64,000 nucleotides of DNA from Gleimia europaea ACS-120-V-Col10b. GTDB taxonomy: Bacteria > Actinomycetota > Actinomycetes > Actinomycetales > Actinomycetaceae. Made by a program: the position numbers and the translations under genes. Below the pieces are notes generated by a model. It saw only the letters and a program-made list of their open reading frames with translations. It did not search any database and was not told the DNA's origin. The stretch spans positions 1-64,000 of the forward strand of contig NZ_KE150267.1 in assembly GCF_000411155.1 (NCBI RefSeq). Direction: 5' to 3'. Shown in pieces: positions 34,043-45,330 of this stretch. The stretch's first letter is position 1, and the number at the start of each line of letters is the position of its first letter.

Positions 34043-36322
34043 ATGACACCGTCTCCTGATTTGAAGAAACGCGTAGGCGTGCTGACATCGGGAGGTGACG
34101 CTCAGGGAATGAACGCGGCTGTTCGCGCAGTGGTGCGCACTAGCCTCGAAATGGGCGCCACGCCGTATGCAATTTTGGAGGGCTGGCAGGGCGCTGTTGA
34201 AGGCGGCGAGCGAATCAAGGAAATGGCGTGGTCCGATGTTTCCTCAATTCTGAACGAGGGTGGAACCGTGATCGGTACGGCCCGAAGTCCCGAGTTTTAC
34301 GAGTATGAGGGGCGGCGCCGCGCCTGCAAGAACCTGTTGGAAAAGGGAATCGACCGGCTAGTGGTGATCGGTGGTGACGGCTCGCTGACCGGAACCAACG
34401 AGTTCCGCAAGGAATGGCCCGGCCACGTTCAGGGCCTGCTGGAGGCCGGCGAAATCACGCCGGAGGTGGCCAACGCTCACTCTGCCCTCATGATCGTGGG
34501 GATTGTCGGCTCGATCGACAACGACATGGTGGGCACCGACATGACGATCGGTACGGACTCGGCGCTAAACCGCATCGTGGAGGCGATTGACGACATCTCG
34601 TCAACGGCTGCCTCCCACCAGCGCATGTTCGTCATTGAAGTTATGGGACGCCACTGCGGCTACCTGCCGCTCATGTCAGCAGTCGCGGGAGGCGCGGACT
34701 ACGTGTTCACACCCGAAAATCCGCCCACGCCCGGCTGGGAAGATGACATGTCGGAAAAGCTCCGTTTAGGCCGCGAAGCCGGCAGGCGCGAGTCCATCGT
34801 GATTGTCGCCGAGGGGGCAAAAGATTCGGAAGGCAACCGGATCACGTCCGCGCAGGTTGCGCAGGCTATTGAGGCGCGCCTGGGAGAAAAACCGCGCATC
34901 ACGATCCTCGGGCACGTTCAGCGCGGTGGCACGCCCTCGGCGTATGACCGGTGGATGCCAACCCTCATGGGCTACGGGGCGGTGCAAGAGATTTTGAAAG
35001 CCACGGCGGACACGCCAGCGAACATCATTGGGGTGCGCAAGAATCGGCTGACGCGCATCCCGCTAGTTGAATCGGTAGAGGCCACCCGCAACGTTGCCGA
35101 ACTTGTGGCAAACAAAGAGTTCGATAAGGCCATCGAATCAAGGGGCGCCTCTTTTGTGAAGATGACGCGCATTAATCAGATTCTGTCCGAGCCGCCGGGC
35201 AATACCGCGATTCCCGAGGGAGCAAAGCGGGTAGCTGTTATGCACATGGGCGGGTTGGCTCCGGGCATGAACACCGCTGCGCGCGCCGCTGTGCGCATCG
35301 GTCTGGATAAGGGCATGCAAATTCTGGGCGTGCAGGGCTCCATGTCCGGCCTCATGAATGGAAATGTGCGGGAGCTGACCTGGTCTGACGTTGAAGGCTG
35401 GGCGTTCAAGGGTGGGGCCGAGCTTGGCACGCGCCGCACCATGGCGACCGTTGATCAGTACTATGCGATTGGGCGCGCCATCGAGGAACATAAAATCGAC
35501 GCGTTGCTTCTGATTGGCGGTATGAATGCGTACCTGTCGATTTACGACATGTTCCAAGAGCGCGGGCGCTACCCGGCGTTCAACATCCCCATGGTGCTAG
35601 TGCCAGCCACGATCGATAACAACTTGCCGGGCGCGGAGCTCAGCATCGGTGCGGACACGGCGGTCAACAACGCGGTGTGGGCGCTGGATCGAATCAAGGA
35701 GTCTGCAGCGGCGTCACGGCGCTGCTTCGTTGCGGAAACGATGGGCCGCAAATGCGGTTACCTGGCTCTCATGGCGGCGATTGCTAGTGGCGCCGAAAAA
35801 GTGTATTTGAACGAAGAACCTACCACGCTCGCCGACATTTCCAAGGACGTTGCCTACCTGAAACAGTCGTTCCGCGCCGGTCGGCGCCTGTTCCTCGTCG
35901 TGCGAAACGAGGAGGCCCATCCCGAGTACAACCGCGAGTTCCTCGCCCGCGTTTTCGAATCCGAGGGAGAAGGCTTGTACGACGTGCGCCACTCTGCCCT
36001 CGGACACCTGCAGCAGGGCGGCGCACCGTCCCCGTTTGACCGTTTGCTTGCAACCCGCCTCGTGTACGAGGCAATCGAGGTGCTGGACGCAATTTTCGAG
36101 CGCGGCGGTGATGACGCGTGCTACATCGGCGAAGCCGGCGGCAAAATGCAAGCATTTCCAGTCAGCCGCATGATGGACCACCTGGACACTAAGAACCGGC
36201 GCCCCTTTGACCAGTGGTGGCTGTCTATCGCAACCGTCATCCCGGTTGTGTCGATGCCGCGCGGGGACGTGATTCCCGTGGAAATCCCTATCGAAGACGC
36301 CGACCATGTCGTGACATACTAG
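34043..36322 (+). CDS. pfkA: 6-phosphofructokinase, two-domain eukaryotic type
   Basis: Committed step of glycolysis. The 759-aa protein is two fused PFK domains, like animal and yeast PFK-1, rather than the usual 320-340 aa bacterial enzyme. The N-half is complete: GVLTSGGDAQGMNAA, VVIGGDGSLTG and VGSIDNDMVGTD with the catalytic Asp, EVMGRHCGYLPLM, and ILGHVQRGGTPSAYD. The C-half keeps the fold (GGLAPGMNTAARAAVR, AETMGRKCGYLALM, ALGHLQQGGAPSPFD), but the ATP/Mg motif is GGMNA instead of GGDGS and the catalytic motif is TIDNN instead of TIDND, paralleling eukaryotic C-halves that became regulatory. The ATG start has GGAGGT upstream. pgi follows by 36 bases. Confidence 0.93.
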   Translation: MTPSPDLKKRVGVLTSGGDAQGMNAAVRAVVRTSLEMGATPYAILEGWQGAVEGGERIKEMAWSDVSSILNEGGTVIGTARSPEFYEYEGRRRACKNLLEKGIDRLVVIGGDGSLTGTNEFRKEWPGHVQGLLEAGEITPEVANAHSALMIVGIVGSIDNDMVGTDMTIGTDSALNRIVEAIDDISSTAASHQRMFVIEVMGRHCGYLPLMSAVAGGADYVFTPENPPTPGWEDDMSEKLRLGREAGRRESIVIVAEGAKDSEGNRITSAQVAQAIEARLGEKPRITILGHVQRGGTPSAYDRWMPTLMGYGAVQEILKATADTPANIIGVRKNRLTRIPLVESVEATRNVAELVANKEFDKAIESRGASFVKMTRINQILSEPPGNTAIPEGAKRVAVMHMGGLAPGMNTAARAAVRIGLDKGMQILGVQGSMSGLMNGNVRELTWSDVEGWAFKGGAELGTRRTMATVDQYYAIGRAIEEHKIDALLLIGGMNAYLSIYDMFQERGRYPAFNIPMVLVPATIDNNLPGAELSIGADTAVNNAVWALDRIKESAAASRRCFVAETMGRKCGYLALMAAIASGAEKVYLNEEPTTLADISKDVAYLKQSFRAGRRLFLVVRNEEAHPEYNREFLARVFESEGEGLYDVRHSALGHLQQGGAPSPFDRLLATRLVYEAIEVLDAIFERGGDDACYIGEAGGKMQAFPVSRMMDHLDTKNRRPFDQWWLSIATVIPVVSMPRGDVIPVEIPIEDADHVVTY

Positions 36323-36358
36323 ATTTCATAAGCGTTAATACCCAAAGAAGGAATGACG

Positions 36359-38029
36359 ATGACAACCCCAGTGAACCCCACGTCCACGAAAGCATGGAGT
36401 GAGCTTTCTGCTATTGCGAAGGATTTCGCCCCGGATCTGCGAGGCTGGTTTGCCGAGGATCCCGGTCGCGTAGATCGATTCACGTTCGACGCCGCTGATT
36501 TGCGCGTGGACATGTCGAAGAACCTTGTGACCGATGAGGTTGTCGAGGCGCTCCTAGATCTAGCTGAGCAGACAAACCTGCAAGAGCGCATGGAGGCCAT
36601 GTTTAGCGGTGAGCGCATTAACGTAACGGAGAATCGTTCCGTGTTGCACACTGCGCTGCGGCTGCCTAAGGAAGCATCGCTTGAAGTTGATGGGCAAAAC
36701 GTGGTGCAGGACGTGCATGAGGTTTTGGATCGCGTGTATGCTTTCGCGGAAAAGGTACGTTCTGGCGAGTGGGTTGGCGTAACCGGAAAGCCGATTGAAA
36801 CGGTTGTGAACATCGGCATCGGGGGCTCTGACCTAGGCCCCGTCATGGCTTACGAGGCACTGAAGCCGTATGCGAAGGAAGGGCTCTTAGCTCGCTACAT
36901 TTCAAATATTGATCCAACGGATGCGGGCGAAAAGACGAAGGACCTGGATCCAGAAACTACACTCGTGATCGTCGCTTCCAAGACGTTTACCACGCTGGAG
37001 ACGCTCACGAACGCGCGCGTGGTACGCGAGTGGTTGCTAAACGGCCTCGAAAAGTCGGGCGCGCTTGAAGGTAAATCAAAGGCCGAGGCGGTGCGCAAGC
37101 ACTTCATCGCCGTGTCCACGGCCCTGGATAAGGTTGAAGAGTTTGGCATCGACCCGCAAAATGCGTTCGGTTTTTGGGACTGGGTTGGAGGCCGCTACTC
37201 GGTTGATTCTGCGGTGGGTACTTCGCTAGCGATCGTGCTTGGCCCGGAGGCTTTTGAGGAGTTCTTGGCTGGCTTCCACGACATGGATGAGCACTTCCGC
37301 ACCGAGCAATGGGAATCTAACGTTCCGGTGCTCATGGCTTTGCTGAACGTGTGGTACACGAATTTTCTTGGCGCTCACACCCACGCTGTGCTCCCATACT
37401 CGCAGTACCTGCACCGTTTCCCCGCGTACCTGCAACAGCTTACGATGGAATCCAATGGCAAGAGCGTCACGTGGGACGGCAAGCCCGTAAACTACCAGAC
37501 TGGAGAGGTGTTCTGGGGTGAACCTGGCACCAACGGCCAGCACGCGTTCTACCAGCTGATTCACCAGGGCACCCGCCTGGTGCCCGCTGACTTCATCGCG
37601 TTTGCTAACCCGGCGTGGCCGCTGCGAGACGAGGATGCGGACATGCATGACCTCTTCCTCGGCAACTTCTTTGCCCAGACCAAGGCGTTGGCATTTGGAA
37701 AGACTGCGGATGAGGTTCGCGCCCAGGGCACGCCCGAACGCATTGTGCCGGCCCGCGTGTTTGCGGGTAACAAGCCGACAACCTCGATTATGGCGCCGGT
37801 GCTCACTCCTTCGGTTCTGGGGCAGCTGATAGCCCTGTACGAGCACATCACGTTTGTGCAAGGAATCATTTGGGGTATCGACTCCTTTGACCAGTGGGGC
37901 GTTGAGCTTGGTAAGGAGCTTGCACGTGAACTAACGCCAGCCGTTGCGGGAGACCGCGAAGTGGTTGACGCGCAAGATCCGTCCACGAGGTCGCTGATCA
38001 ACTACTACCTGGAACACCGCGACAAGTAA
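36359..38029 (+). CDS. pgi: glucose-6-phosphate isomerase
   Basis: Interconverts glucose-6-phosphate and fructose-6-phosphate. The 556-aa protein has [15 protein letters not shown], the [16 protein letters not shown] sugar-phosphate loop, [13 protein letters not shown], and the C-terminal [20 protein letters not shown] signature. ATG 36359 is chosen because AGAAGGA lies six bases upstream; ATG 36353 in frame is too close to that site. It stands directly after pfkA, so consecutive steps of glycolysis are co-transcribed. Confidence 0.96.
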   Translation: MTTPVNPTSTKAWSELSAIAKDFAPDLRGWFAEDPGRVDRFTFDAADLRVDMSKNLVTDEVVEALLDLAEQTNLQERMEAMFSGERINVTENRSVLHTALRLPKEASLEVDGQNVVQDVHEVLDRVYAFAEKVRSGEWVGVTGKPIETVVNIGIGGSDLGPVMAYEALKPYAKEGLLARYISNIDPTDAGEKTKDLDPETTLVIVASKTFTTLETLTNARVVREWLLNGLEKSGALEGKSKAEAVRKHFIAVSTALDKVEEFGIDPQNAFGFWDWVGGRYSVDSAVGTSLAIVLGPEAFEEFLAGFHDMDEHFRTEQWESNVPVLMALLNVWYTNFLGAHTHAVLPYSQYLHRFPAYLQQLTMESNGKSVTWDGKPVNYQTGEVFWGEPGTNGQHAFYQLIHQGTRLVPADFIAFANPAWPLRDEDADMHDLFLGNFFAQTKALAFGKTADEVRAQGTPERIVPARVFAGNKPTTSIMAPVLTPSVLGQLIALYEHITFVQGIIWGIDSFDQWGVELGKELARELTPAVAGDREVVDAQDPSTRSLINYYLEHRDK

Positions 38030-38079
38030 CCGGTAAATTGCGCTAACGCCCTCGCATTCGCCGCCCAAAGGTGCACTGA

Positions 38080-39165
<1,086 letters not shown>

Positions 39166-39177
39166 GCAGATAACGCT

Positions 39178-39226
39178 AAAGGCGGCTCGCAGCTAGGCGC
39201 TTTGGTCTAGCCTGTGAGCCGCCTTT
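39178..39226 (+). terminator. hairpin terminator after mdh
   Basis: AAAGGCGGCTC (39178-39188) pairs perfectly with GAGCCGCCTTT (39216-39226) over 11 bp, with a large loop that has its own weaker pairing (CTAGGC with GCCTG-like bases). It lies 12 bases after the mdh stop. Confidence 0.8.
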
Positions 39227-39274
39227 GCTATGCAAAGTTATTAACCGTATTGGCTTTGGTTTAAAGTTGGACGC

Positions 39275-40138
39275 ATGGCTGAAGAAAACGTAAGTGACAC
39301 CAAACTTATCCTCACTATCTCGTGCCCTGACGGGCCGGGCATCGTGCACGCGGTTTCTAACATCATCGTGGAGAACCAGGGCAACATCATCCAGTCGCAA
39401 CAGTTTGGCGACCCAGATACGGGCTTGTTCTTCATGCGCGTAGAACTCGAATGTCCTACTGGGCGTGCGCCCATTGAGGCGGGTATGGAAGAGTTTGCAA
39501 AGAAGTTTGACGCATCCTGGAACCTTGACCTGTATGGCCGCCCTCTTCGCACGATCATCATGGTGTCGAAAGAGGGGCACTGCGTCACGGATCTGCTTTA
39601 TCGTCAGAGGTACGCGGACTTGCCGATTGACGTCGTGGCGATTGTGGGTAACCACCCTGATCTCGCACCCGTCGCGCAGTTCTACGGCATCCCGTTCCTG
39701 TGTATTCCGGTTACGAAAGACACGAAGGCGGCTGCCGAGGCTGAGCTTTTGAACCTCGTTCGCGCCGAAAATATCGAACTTGTTGTATTGGCCCGCTACA
39801 TGCAGATTCTGTCTGACAGCTTGTGCAACGAGCTTGCTGGCAACGTCATCAACATCCATCACTCGTTCCTTCCGTCTTTCAAGGGGGCGAGGCCGTACGC
39901 GCAAGCCCACGATCGCGGCGTGAAACTGATTGGCGCAACCGCGCACTACGTGACCGCTGACCTCGACGAAGGCCCGATCATCGAGCAGGATGTGACCCGT
40001 GTGACACACCGCGAATCAACCCGCGACCTCGTAGCTGAAGGGCAAGACGTGGAGCGCCGCGTCCTCGCGCAGGCAGTGCGCTGGCATTCCGAGCACCGCG
40101 TACTACTGAACGGCACGCGCACCGTCGTATTCAACTAG
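39275..40138 (+). CDS. purU: formyltetrahydrofolate deformylase
   Basis: Hydrolyses 10-formyl-THF to THF and formate, balancing one-carbon pools. The 287-aa protein has an N-terminal ACT domain (TISCPDGPGIVHAVSNIIVENQGNI), then a formyltransferase-like domain with ARYMQILSD, the catalytic HHSFLPSFKGARPYAQA, and the DLDEGPIIEQDV Asp motif. It is close to the family's 280-290 aa. It lies between mdh and the YhgE/Pip genes, in a window that also has purN, purH, glyA and folD, all connected with one-carbon folates. Confidence 0.95.
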   Translation: MAEENVSDTKLILTISCPDGPGIVHAVSNIIVENQGNIIQSQQFGDPDTGLFFMRVELECPTGRAPIEAGMEEFAKKFDASWNLDLYGRPLRTIIMVSKEGHCVTDLLYRQRYADLPIDVVAIVGNHPDLAPVAQFYGIPFLCIPVTKDTKAAAEAELLNLVRAENIELVVLARYMQILSDSLCNELAGNVINIHHSFLPSFKGARPYAQAHDRGVKLIGATAHYVTADLDEGPIIEQDVTRVTHRESTRDLVAEGQDVERRVLAQAVRWHSEHRVLLNGTRTVVFN

Positions 40139-40218
40139 AGCGCAGACCGGCTTAAGGGTGAGCCAATAGACGCAATTGCAAACGGCAACGCAAATGATGC
40201 CGGGCTATTATTGGGTGG

Positions 40219-42759
40219 ATGAACGATAGCTGGCGGGTATTCATCAGGGACATCAAGCGCATTCTTGCTGTCCCCCGCTCCCTCATAATCGTGATCGGCA
40301 TCCTCGTCATGCCAGCGCTGTATTCGTGGCTCAACATTCTGGCGTTTTGGAACCCGTACACCGCTACAGGCAATCTGCCGATTGCAGTGGTAAATAACGA
40401 TGAGGGAACCAACTCCGCGCTCACCGGCAAAATCAATGTTGGCGATCTGATAGTTGAAGAACTGTCGCACAACGATCAGCTCGGCTGGCAATTCCTTGAC
40501 GAATCCGTAGCTACAGACCGGATCAGAGCTGGCGACGTGTACGCCACGTTCGTTATCCCCCCTAGCTTTAGCGAAGACCTCGTTGAGATTTTCTCTGGGG
40601 AACGTAACCAGCCCACAATCGAGTATCTAGTAAACGAGAAGAAGGGCGCCATCGCGCCCAAAATAACTGACGCGGGTGCCAACGAACTCGACATTCAAAT
40701 CACCTCAACATTTCGCGAGCAAGTGGGGCAAGCTATCGTGCAGGGCATGCGCGACGGGAGTCTCAAAGTCTCTGCAAACATCAACAGTGCAGAAAGTAGT
40801 GCGCTCGGCGCTTTAGGAGGCGTTGAGGAAGACCTGGGACAGGCGCAGGCAACCCTCGACGCAGCCAGCGTGTCCCTAACCGATTCGCTACAAACTATGG
40901 GGAATGTGCGCAGTGCGCTCGCGGCCGCCGATCCGGCCCTTGCTGATATTTCTGAGGCACTAGCTGACTCGCGGGCCGTTTTGGAAACCGTAGTATCTGA
41001 TGCGCAAGATTTTGCCGTCTCTGCGGGGAAAGCCAGCGCGAGCGCTCAGCAAGCGTTAAACCAGTCTTCTGCTTCGGCATCAGCGGCGGTGTCGAATACC
41101 ACGGCCCGGCTAAACGAAATGCAACCGCAACTTCAAGGCGGTATTGAGCGGGCAAATGCTTCGCTCGACGCGGTGCGCGAACGCGTGAAGATTCTTGAAC
41201 AAATCCCGGCCGCCCAAGACGCGGCGCAGGAATTGAACTCCCGTCTTGATGATGCCCAAGACCTGCTGAACAAGGTGAGCCAGTCTGGTAAGGATGCGGC
41301 CACAGCCACCAAGGATCTCGATGAGCTGGTCAAATCTTTTAATGACGCAATCGCAGCCACCCAGGATGTTACTAACCAGACTCAAAATCTAGCCGGAGAG
41401 GCCGTCAGCAAGCTGACCACACAGGTAACTGACCTTTCTGCACGCCTGGGCGGCGTTGACTCAGCCATAACTACCACGCGGGCTTCGCTAACCCAGGTGT
41501 TCTCCCTCGTTGATGGGGTGGAAGAACAAATCGGTGCCACCCAAGGGGTACTCGCACAGGCTAAAGGGAACCTGGGCGGACTCGCAGGATCTGTTCGAGT
41601 TGCCCAAACCGACGTGGCTACACTCGCCGCCGCCATCCAAACGGGGACGCTCCAAACCGTGATTGGTCTGGACGCGCAGAATATCGGACGCTACCTGGCT
41701 TCACCCGTGGAGTTTGACCAGCAACCCGTCTTTCAAGTTAATTCGTACGGTTCGGGAATGGCCGCTCTGTTTATCAACCTTTCGATGTGGATTGGTGGGC
41801 TCATCCTCGTAATCATCTTCCGCGTGGAAGTTGATAAGGAAGGATTTGACTGGCTTCCCTTGAGATCGGCGTACATGGGTCGGTTCATGCTTTCAGGTGC
41901 GCTGTCTATGGCGCAGGGGCTGATAGTGAGTGTGGGTAGCCTCATGATTGGCGTGCAAACAGCCAACGTTCTGGCTTTCATTGCAACCGCCACGCTGATT
42001 GGCCCGATCTACTTCGCCATAATCTATGCGCTTGCTGCGGCGCTTAGTCACGTGGGACGCGCGCTAGCGATCCTGCTAGTGGTCTTGCAGATTCCGGGAG
42101 CCTCCGGCATTTACCCCATCGAACTCATGCCCGGCTTCTTCCGTGGCCTGTATCCACTGCTACCATTTTCTTACGGTATCGACGCCATGCGAGAAACGAT
42201 TGGTGGGTTTTACGCTGGGCACTACTGGCGTCTCATGGCGATCCCGCTACTCATGAGCACGTCGGCGTTACTTCTTGGCTTCCTGGGGCGGCGTCACCTG
42301 GGCTACTTCACGCAGTTGTTCTACAACGAACTAGCTCGCACTGAGCTGGTAGTTAACGAAGACGTACAATTGCAAGGAACGGTCTACCGGCTCAGCAACA
42401 TCATTGCGCTTCTATCAAACCGCAAGGAGTTTTCTAACCGGATTGCCTACCGGCAAGAACGATTCAACTCGCATTACCGCGTGCTGATCAACGGTCTATC
42501 CGTTGTGGGCGTCCTTGGATTCGTTGCGCTCAGCCTGGTTTCGAGTCTGACCGCTGCAAGTAAATCAGCACTGCTTGGCCTTGTCGCCGTTTGGGGCCTG
42601 GTAATCATAGGTGCCCTCGTTGCCACCGAGGGGTTGCGAAGTTCCTTGCAACGCGCAAACGACCTCTCTCACCTCAGTGAAGATGAGCTTTTTGACAGCC
42701 TGGCGCGGCCTCGTAGCGAGGCGGAGCGGGAACGGGCCGAAAGCGAGGCGCGCCAATGA
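40219..42759 (+). CDS. YhgE/Pip domain-containing membrane protein 1
   Basis: 846 aa. One membrane helix near residues 15-38 (LIIVIGILVMPALYSWLNI) is followed by a Pip-type extracellular opening (LPIAVVNNDEGTNSALTGKINVGDLIVEEL) and a large outer region of about 450 residues rich in Ala, Gln, Ser and coiled-coil heptads. Then come about six helices (about 515-760) of the ABC-2 permease type with the IPGASGIYPIELMPGFFRGLYPLLPFSYGIDAMR motif region. Relatives are the phage-infection proteins Pip and YhgE, and the T7SS accessory EsaA/YueB. Its stop overlaps the next start by four bases (ATGA). The substrate is unknown. Confidence 0.88.
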   Translation: MNDSWRVFIRDIKRILAVPRSLIIVIGILVMPALYSWLNILAFWNPYTATGNLPIAVVNNDEGTNSALTGKINVGDLIVEELSHNDQLGWQFLDESVATDRIRAGDVYATFVIPPSFSEDLVEIFSGERNQPTIEYLVNEKKGAIAPKITDAGANELDIQITSTFREQVGQAIVQGMRDGSLKVSANINSAESSALGALGGVEEDLGQAQATLDAASVSLTDSLQTMGNVRSALAAADPALADISEALADSRAVLETVVSDAQDFAVSAGKASASAQQALNQSSASASAAVSNTTARLNEMQPQLQGGIERANASLDAVRERVKILEQIPAAQDAAQELNSRLDDAQDLLNKVSQSGKDAATATKDLDELVKSFNDAIAATQDVTNQTQNLAGEAVSKLTTQVTDLSARLGGVDSAITTTRASLTQVFSLVDGVEEQIGATQGVLAQAKGNLGGLAGSVRVAQTDVATLAAAIQTGTLQTVIGLDAQNIGRYLASPVEFDQQPVFQVNSYGSGMAALFINLSMWIGGLILVIIFRVEVDKEGFDWLPLRSAYMGRFMLSGALSMAQGLIVSVGSLMIGVQTANVLAFIATATLIGPIYFAIIYALAAALSHVGRALAILLVVLQIPGASGIYPIELMPGFFRGLYPLLPFSYGIDAMRETIGGFYAGHYWRLMAIPLLMSTSALLLGFLGRRHLGYFTQLFYNELARTELVVNEDVQLQGTVYRLSNIIALLSNRKEFSNRIAYRQERFNSHYRVLINGLSVVGVLGFVALSLVSSLTAASKSALLGLVAVWGLVIIGALVATEGLRSSLQRANDLSHLSEDELFDSLARPRSEAERERAESEARQ

Positions 42760-45071
42760 AACAGGCCCTGTTTATTGCGCGCGATGACCTGCGTCAGATC
42801 AACTCTTCGGTAATGACCAAGATCTTCGTGGTCATCCTCATTACCGTCCCCCTGTTTTTCACGTGGTTTAACGTGCTTGCAACGTGGGACCCGTTCGCTA
42901 ACTCTGATCGCCTCCAAATCGCGGTGGCCAGCACGGATAAGGGGTATACCAGCGACGTGCTACGCGTGAAGGTGAACGTGGGCAACATTGTGATGAAAGA
43001 GCTTGCTACTAACGACCAGCTTGACTGGGTGCTAACCAGTGAGGACAGAGCATTGGAAGGCACTCGCTCGGGCGAATATTACGCGGCGATTGTGCTACCC
43101 GAAGACTTTTCAACTTCGATGTTCACGTTTTACGCGGGCGGGGCGAAACCCGCCAACATCACGCTGTACACCAATGAGAAGAAGAATCCGCTGTCCGCAA
43201 ACCTCACCACGCAGGGAGCGCAGGGAGTAACCGCGCAGATCAACACGACGTTTTCGCAAGCATTAGCGGAGGTGGCGGTTGGTATGGCCGAGGACGTTGC
43301 TACGTATCTGGATGATGCAGAGACGCAGGCTGCGTTGGATCGGCTGGGGAACCGCCTGGAGTCGCTGTCCGCGCAGTTGAGTGCGGGCGCGGACACGGTA
43401 GATTCGTTGTCTGCACTGATTGGTTCAACGATCCCGCTTGCCACTGGAGTAAACGATCTGGCTGCGGGGGTGCAGGATTCTTTCGATCAGGCAACTGGCT
43501 CTTCGCTCAACAAGGGCAGTGGAGCGGCGGATCCATTCGGCACGATTTCTGCCGGCTTAAGTGACTCTTTGGATCAGGCCGCTTCTAATATTGAAAAAGT
43601 GGAATCTCGCCTGGATACATTGCTTAACTCCGCTGATGCAACCGCGCAAAGCAGTGCGGAGGCAGTTGACCAGCTACGGGTAATGCTCGATAAACAGATC
43701 GAGGGTTTCAAACAGACTCGAGATGAGGTCGCTCGAATTCTTGGGCCGGAAGGCGACCAGCTGATTGCTGATCTTGATACGGCGATTGCACGCCAGCAAA
43801 GCCTTTCGGACCGCCTCAGCCAGATCGCAAAAGACTTGCGCGCAGGAAGGTCTAGCGATTCAGGTTCACGCGAGGCAGCGCGCAAGGCCATTGCAGAAGC
43901 AACGGGAGCTATTAGCGCAGCCCACGATAGCTTCTCAAAAAACCTGCAGCCGCAAATCGACAGTTTGCGAGCTAACCTGGAATCGGCTGGAGAAGATGCG
44001 GCGATTTTCCGTTCGCACATGCAGGTGGTGCAATCGGACCTGTCAGATAGTGCAGGAGGCCTCATCGCGGGCATGAGCCGAGCGCATGACTCGCTTGCAA
44101 CAACAGCGCAGAGCATGCGCGAAAGCGTTAAACGTCTGAACGATGCCAATCAGCAGGTTCGCGAGGCCCGCTCAGGGGGCGATACGAATGAAATCGCCAA
44201 AGCACTAGGCACTGATCCGCAGGGCTTTGCTCGTTTGCTGTCATCGCCCGTAGCCGTGCAACGCACTCCTGTGTTCCCGGTGGCGTCTTTTGGCGTGGGC
44301 ATAGCGCCGCTGTTCACCGTGATCGCGCTGTGGGTAGGAGCGCTACTAGCTGGCGTGTTCTTGCGCACGGACGTGTCTAAGAACGTAGGTAAACGCTACT
44401 TGGAAAGCGTTGAACGTAGCAGTGAAGAGGTCGAAGCAGTTGAGACGCCTCAAGAACCTGGCCAGGTTGAGGAGGTTGGCGAGGTCGAAGCGGACGATGA
44501 GGGCGAACATAAGGATCGTTCGGGGCGGAAGCCGAAGAAAACAGTTAAGCACGCCCGCAAACCGGTATTTACCGGAGCGCAAGAATACCTGGGGCGCTAC
44601 GTCATGTTCTGGCTGATCGGCATGGCTCAATCAACCTTGCTGATGGGCGGCCTGATCGTGATTGTAGAGATTGAACCCGCGCACCCGTTCCTACTGATGT
44701 TAGCGGGATGGGTGATTTCCACCGTCTTTACAAATATCGTCTACACGCTCGTGATATCGCTTTCCAATGGGGGCAAGGCAATAGCTGTTGTTTTGCTTGT
44801 ACTCCAGATTTCTGCTGCTGGGGGCGCTTACCCTCTTGAACTGTTGCCCCGGTGGTTCCAAAACATCAGCCCGTGGTTGCCCGCAACGTACGCGATCAAC
44901 CTGATGCGTTCGGCAGTGGCCGGCATTTACGCGGGCGATTTTGTACAAAACCTTGCAATGATCTTGCTATTCATCGTTCCCAACCTGCTCATTGGGCTCG
45001 TGTTCCGCCATGCTATTGCTGGCAGCATCGACAAAATGACCAAAGAGATCGAAAAAACCAAGGTGATGTAG
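42756..45071 (+). CDS. YhgE/Pip domain-containing membrane protein 2
   Basis: 771 aa, same architecture as its upstream partner: an N-terminal helix (about 22-42), the LQIAVASTDKGYTSDVLRVKVNVGN motif region, a long coiled-coil outer domain (about 160-470), and C-terminal permease-like helices with LQISAAGGAYPLELLPRWFQNISPWLPATYAINLMR. A charged Glu/Lys-rich segment (about 545-605) is inserted between the first and second C-terminal helices. The two proteins overlap by ATGA and very probably form a heteromeric complex. Paired YhgE/Pip genes are common in actinobacteria; no ESX/T7SS gene is seen nearby. Confidence 0.88.
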   Translation: MKQALFIARDDLRQINSSVMTKIFVVILITVPLFFTWFNVLATWDPFANSDRLQIAVASTDKGYTSDVLRVKVNVGNIVMKELATNDQLDWVLTSEDRALEGTRSGEYYAAIVLPEDFSTSMFTFYAGGAKPANITLYTNEKKNPLSANLTTQGAQGVTAQINTTFSQALAEVAVGMAEDVATYLDDAETQAALDRLGNRLESLSAQLSAGADTVDSLSALIGSTIPLATGVNDLAAGVQDSFDQATGSSLNKGSGAADPFGTISAGLSDSLDQAASNIEKVESRLDTLLNSADATAQSSAEAVDQLRVMLDKQIEGFKQTRDEVARILGPEGDQLIADLDTAIARQQSLSDRLSQIAKDLRAGRSSDSGSREAARKAIAEATGAISAAHDSFSKNLQPQIDSLRANLESAGEDAAIFRSHMQVVQSDLSDSAGGLIAGMSRAHDSLATTAQSMRESVKRLNDANQQVREARSGGDTNEIAKALGTDPQGFARLLSSPVAVQRTPVFPVASFGVGIAPLFTVIALWVGALLAGVFLRTDVSKNVGKRYLESVERSSEEVEAVETPQEPGQVEEVGEVEADDEGEHKDRSGRKPKKTVKHARKPVFTGAQEYLGRYVMFWLIGMAQSTLLMGGLIVIVEIEPAHPFLLMLAGWVISTVFTNIVYTLVISLSNGGKAIAVVLLVLQISAAGGAYPLELLPRWFQNISPWLPATYAINLMRSAVAGIYAGDFVQNLAMILLFIVPNLLIGLVFRHAIAGSIDKMTKEIEKTKVM

Positions 45072-45204
45072 GCGGCAGTGCCCTCCTTGTGCCGCAGATT
45101 TGAACCATTGGAGTAGCCGCGCCCTCGGGAGCAAAATAGCTGTGTGCAAATGTGTTCGAAAATAGGACGGGTACCCCGGCCAGGCCTGTTTTGCGCTATG
45201 TTTG

Positions 45205-45282
45205 AAACGACGCGACTGGCGCAGGTGGACCACCACCGGGGAGCGTCTTTCTGGTTCAACGGCCGCCCGCCTGGGTCAAGGA
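45205..45282 (+). ncRNA. ZTP riboswitch (pfl motif) upstream of glyA
   Basis: Conserved blocks in order: CGCGACTGGCGCAGGTGGA, CACCACCGGGGAGCG, a variable hairpin, and GCCGCCCGCCTGGGT. The first 16 and the second 15 bases are shared with the purH element. A small hairpin (AAACAC-TTG-GTGTTT, 45289-45303) lies between the aptamer and the AGGAG of glyA and may be part of the expression platform. Confidence 0.92.
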
Positions 45283-45330
45283 TCATCAAAACACTTGGTG
45301 TTTGGAAGACAAACCTAAATAGGAGAACTC

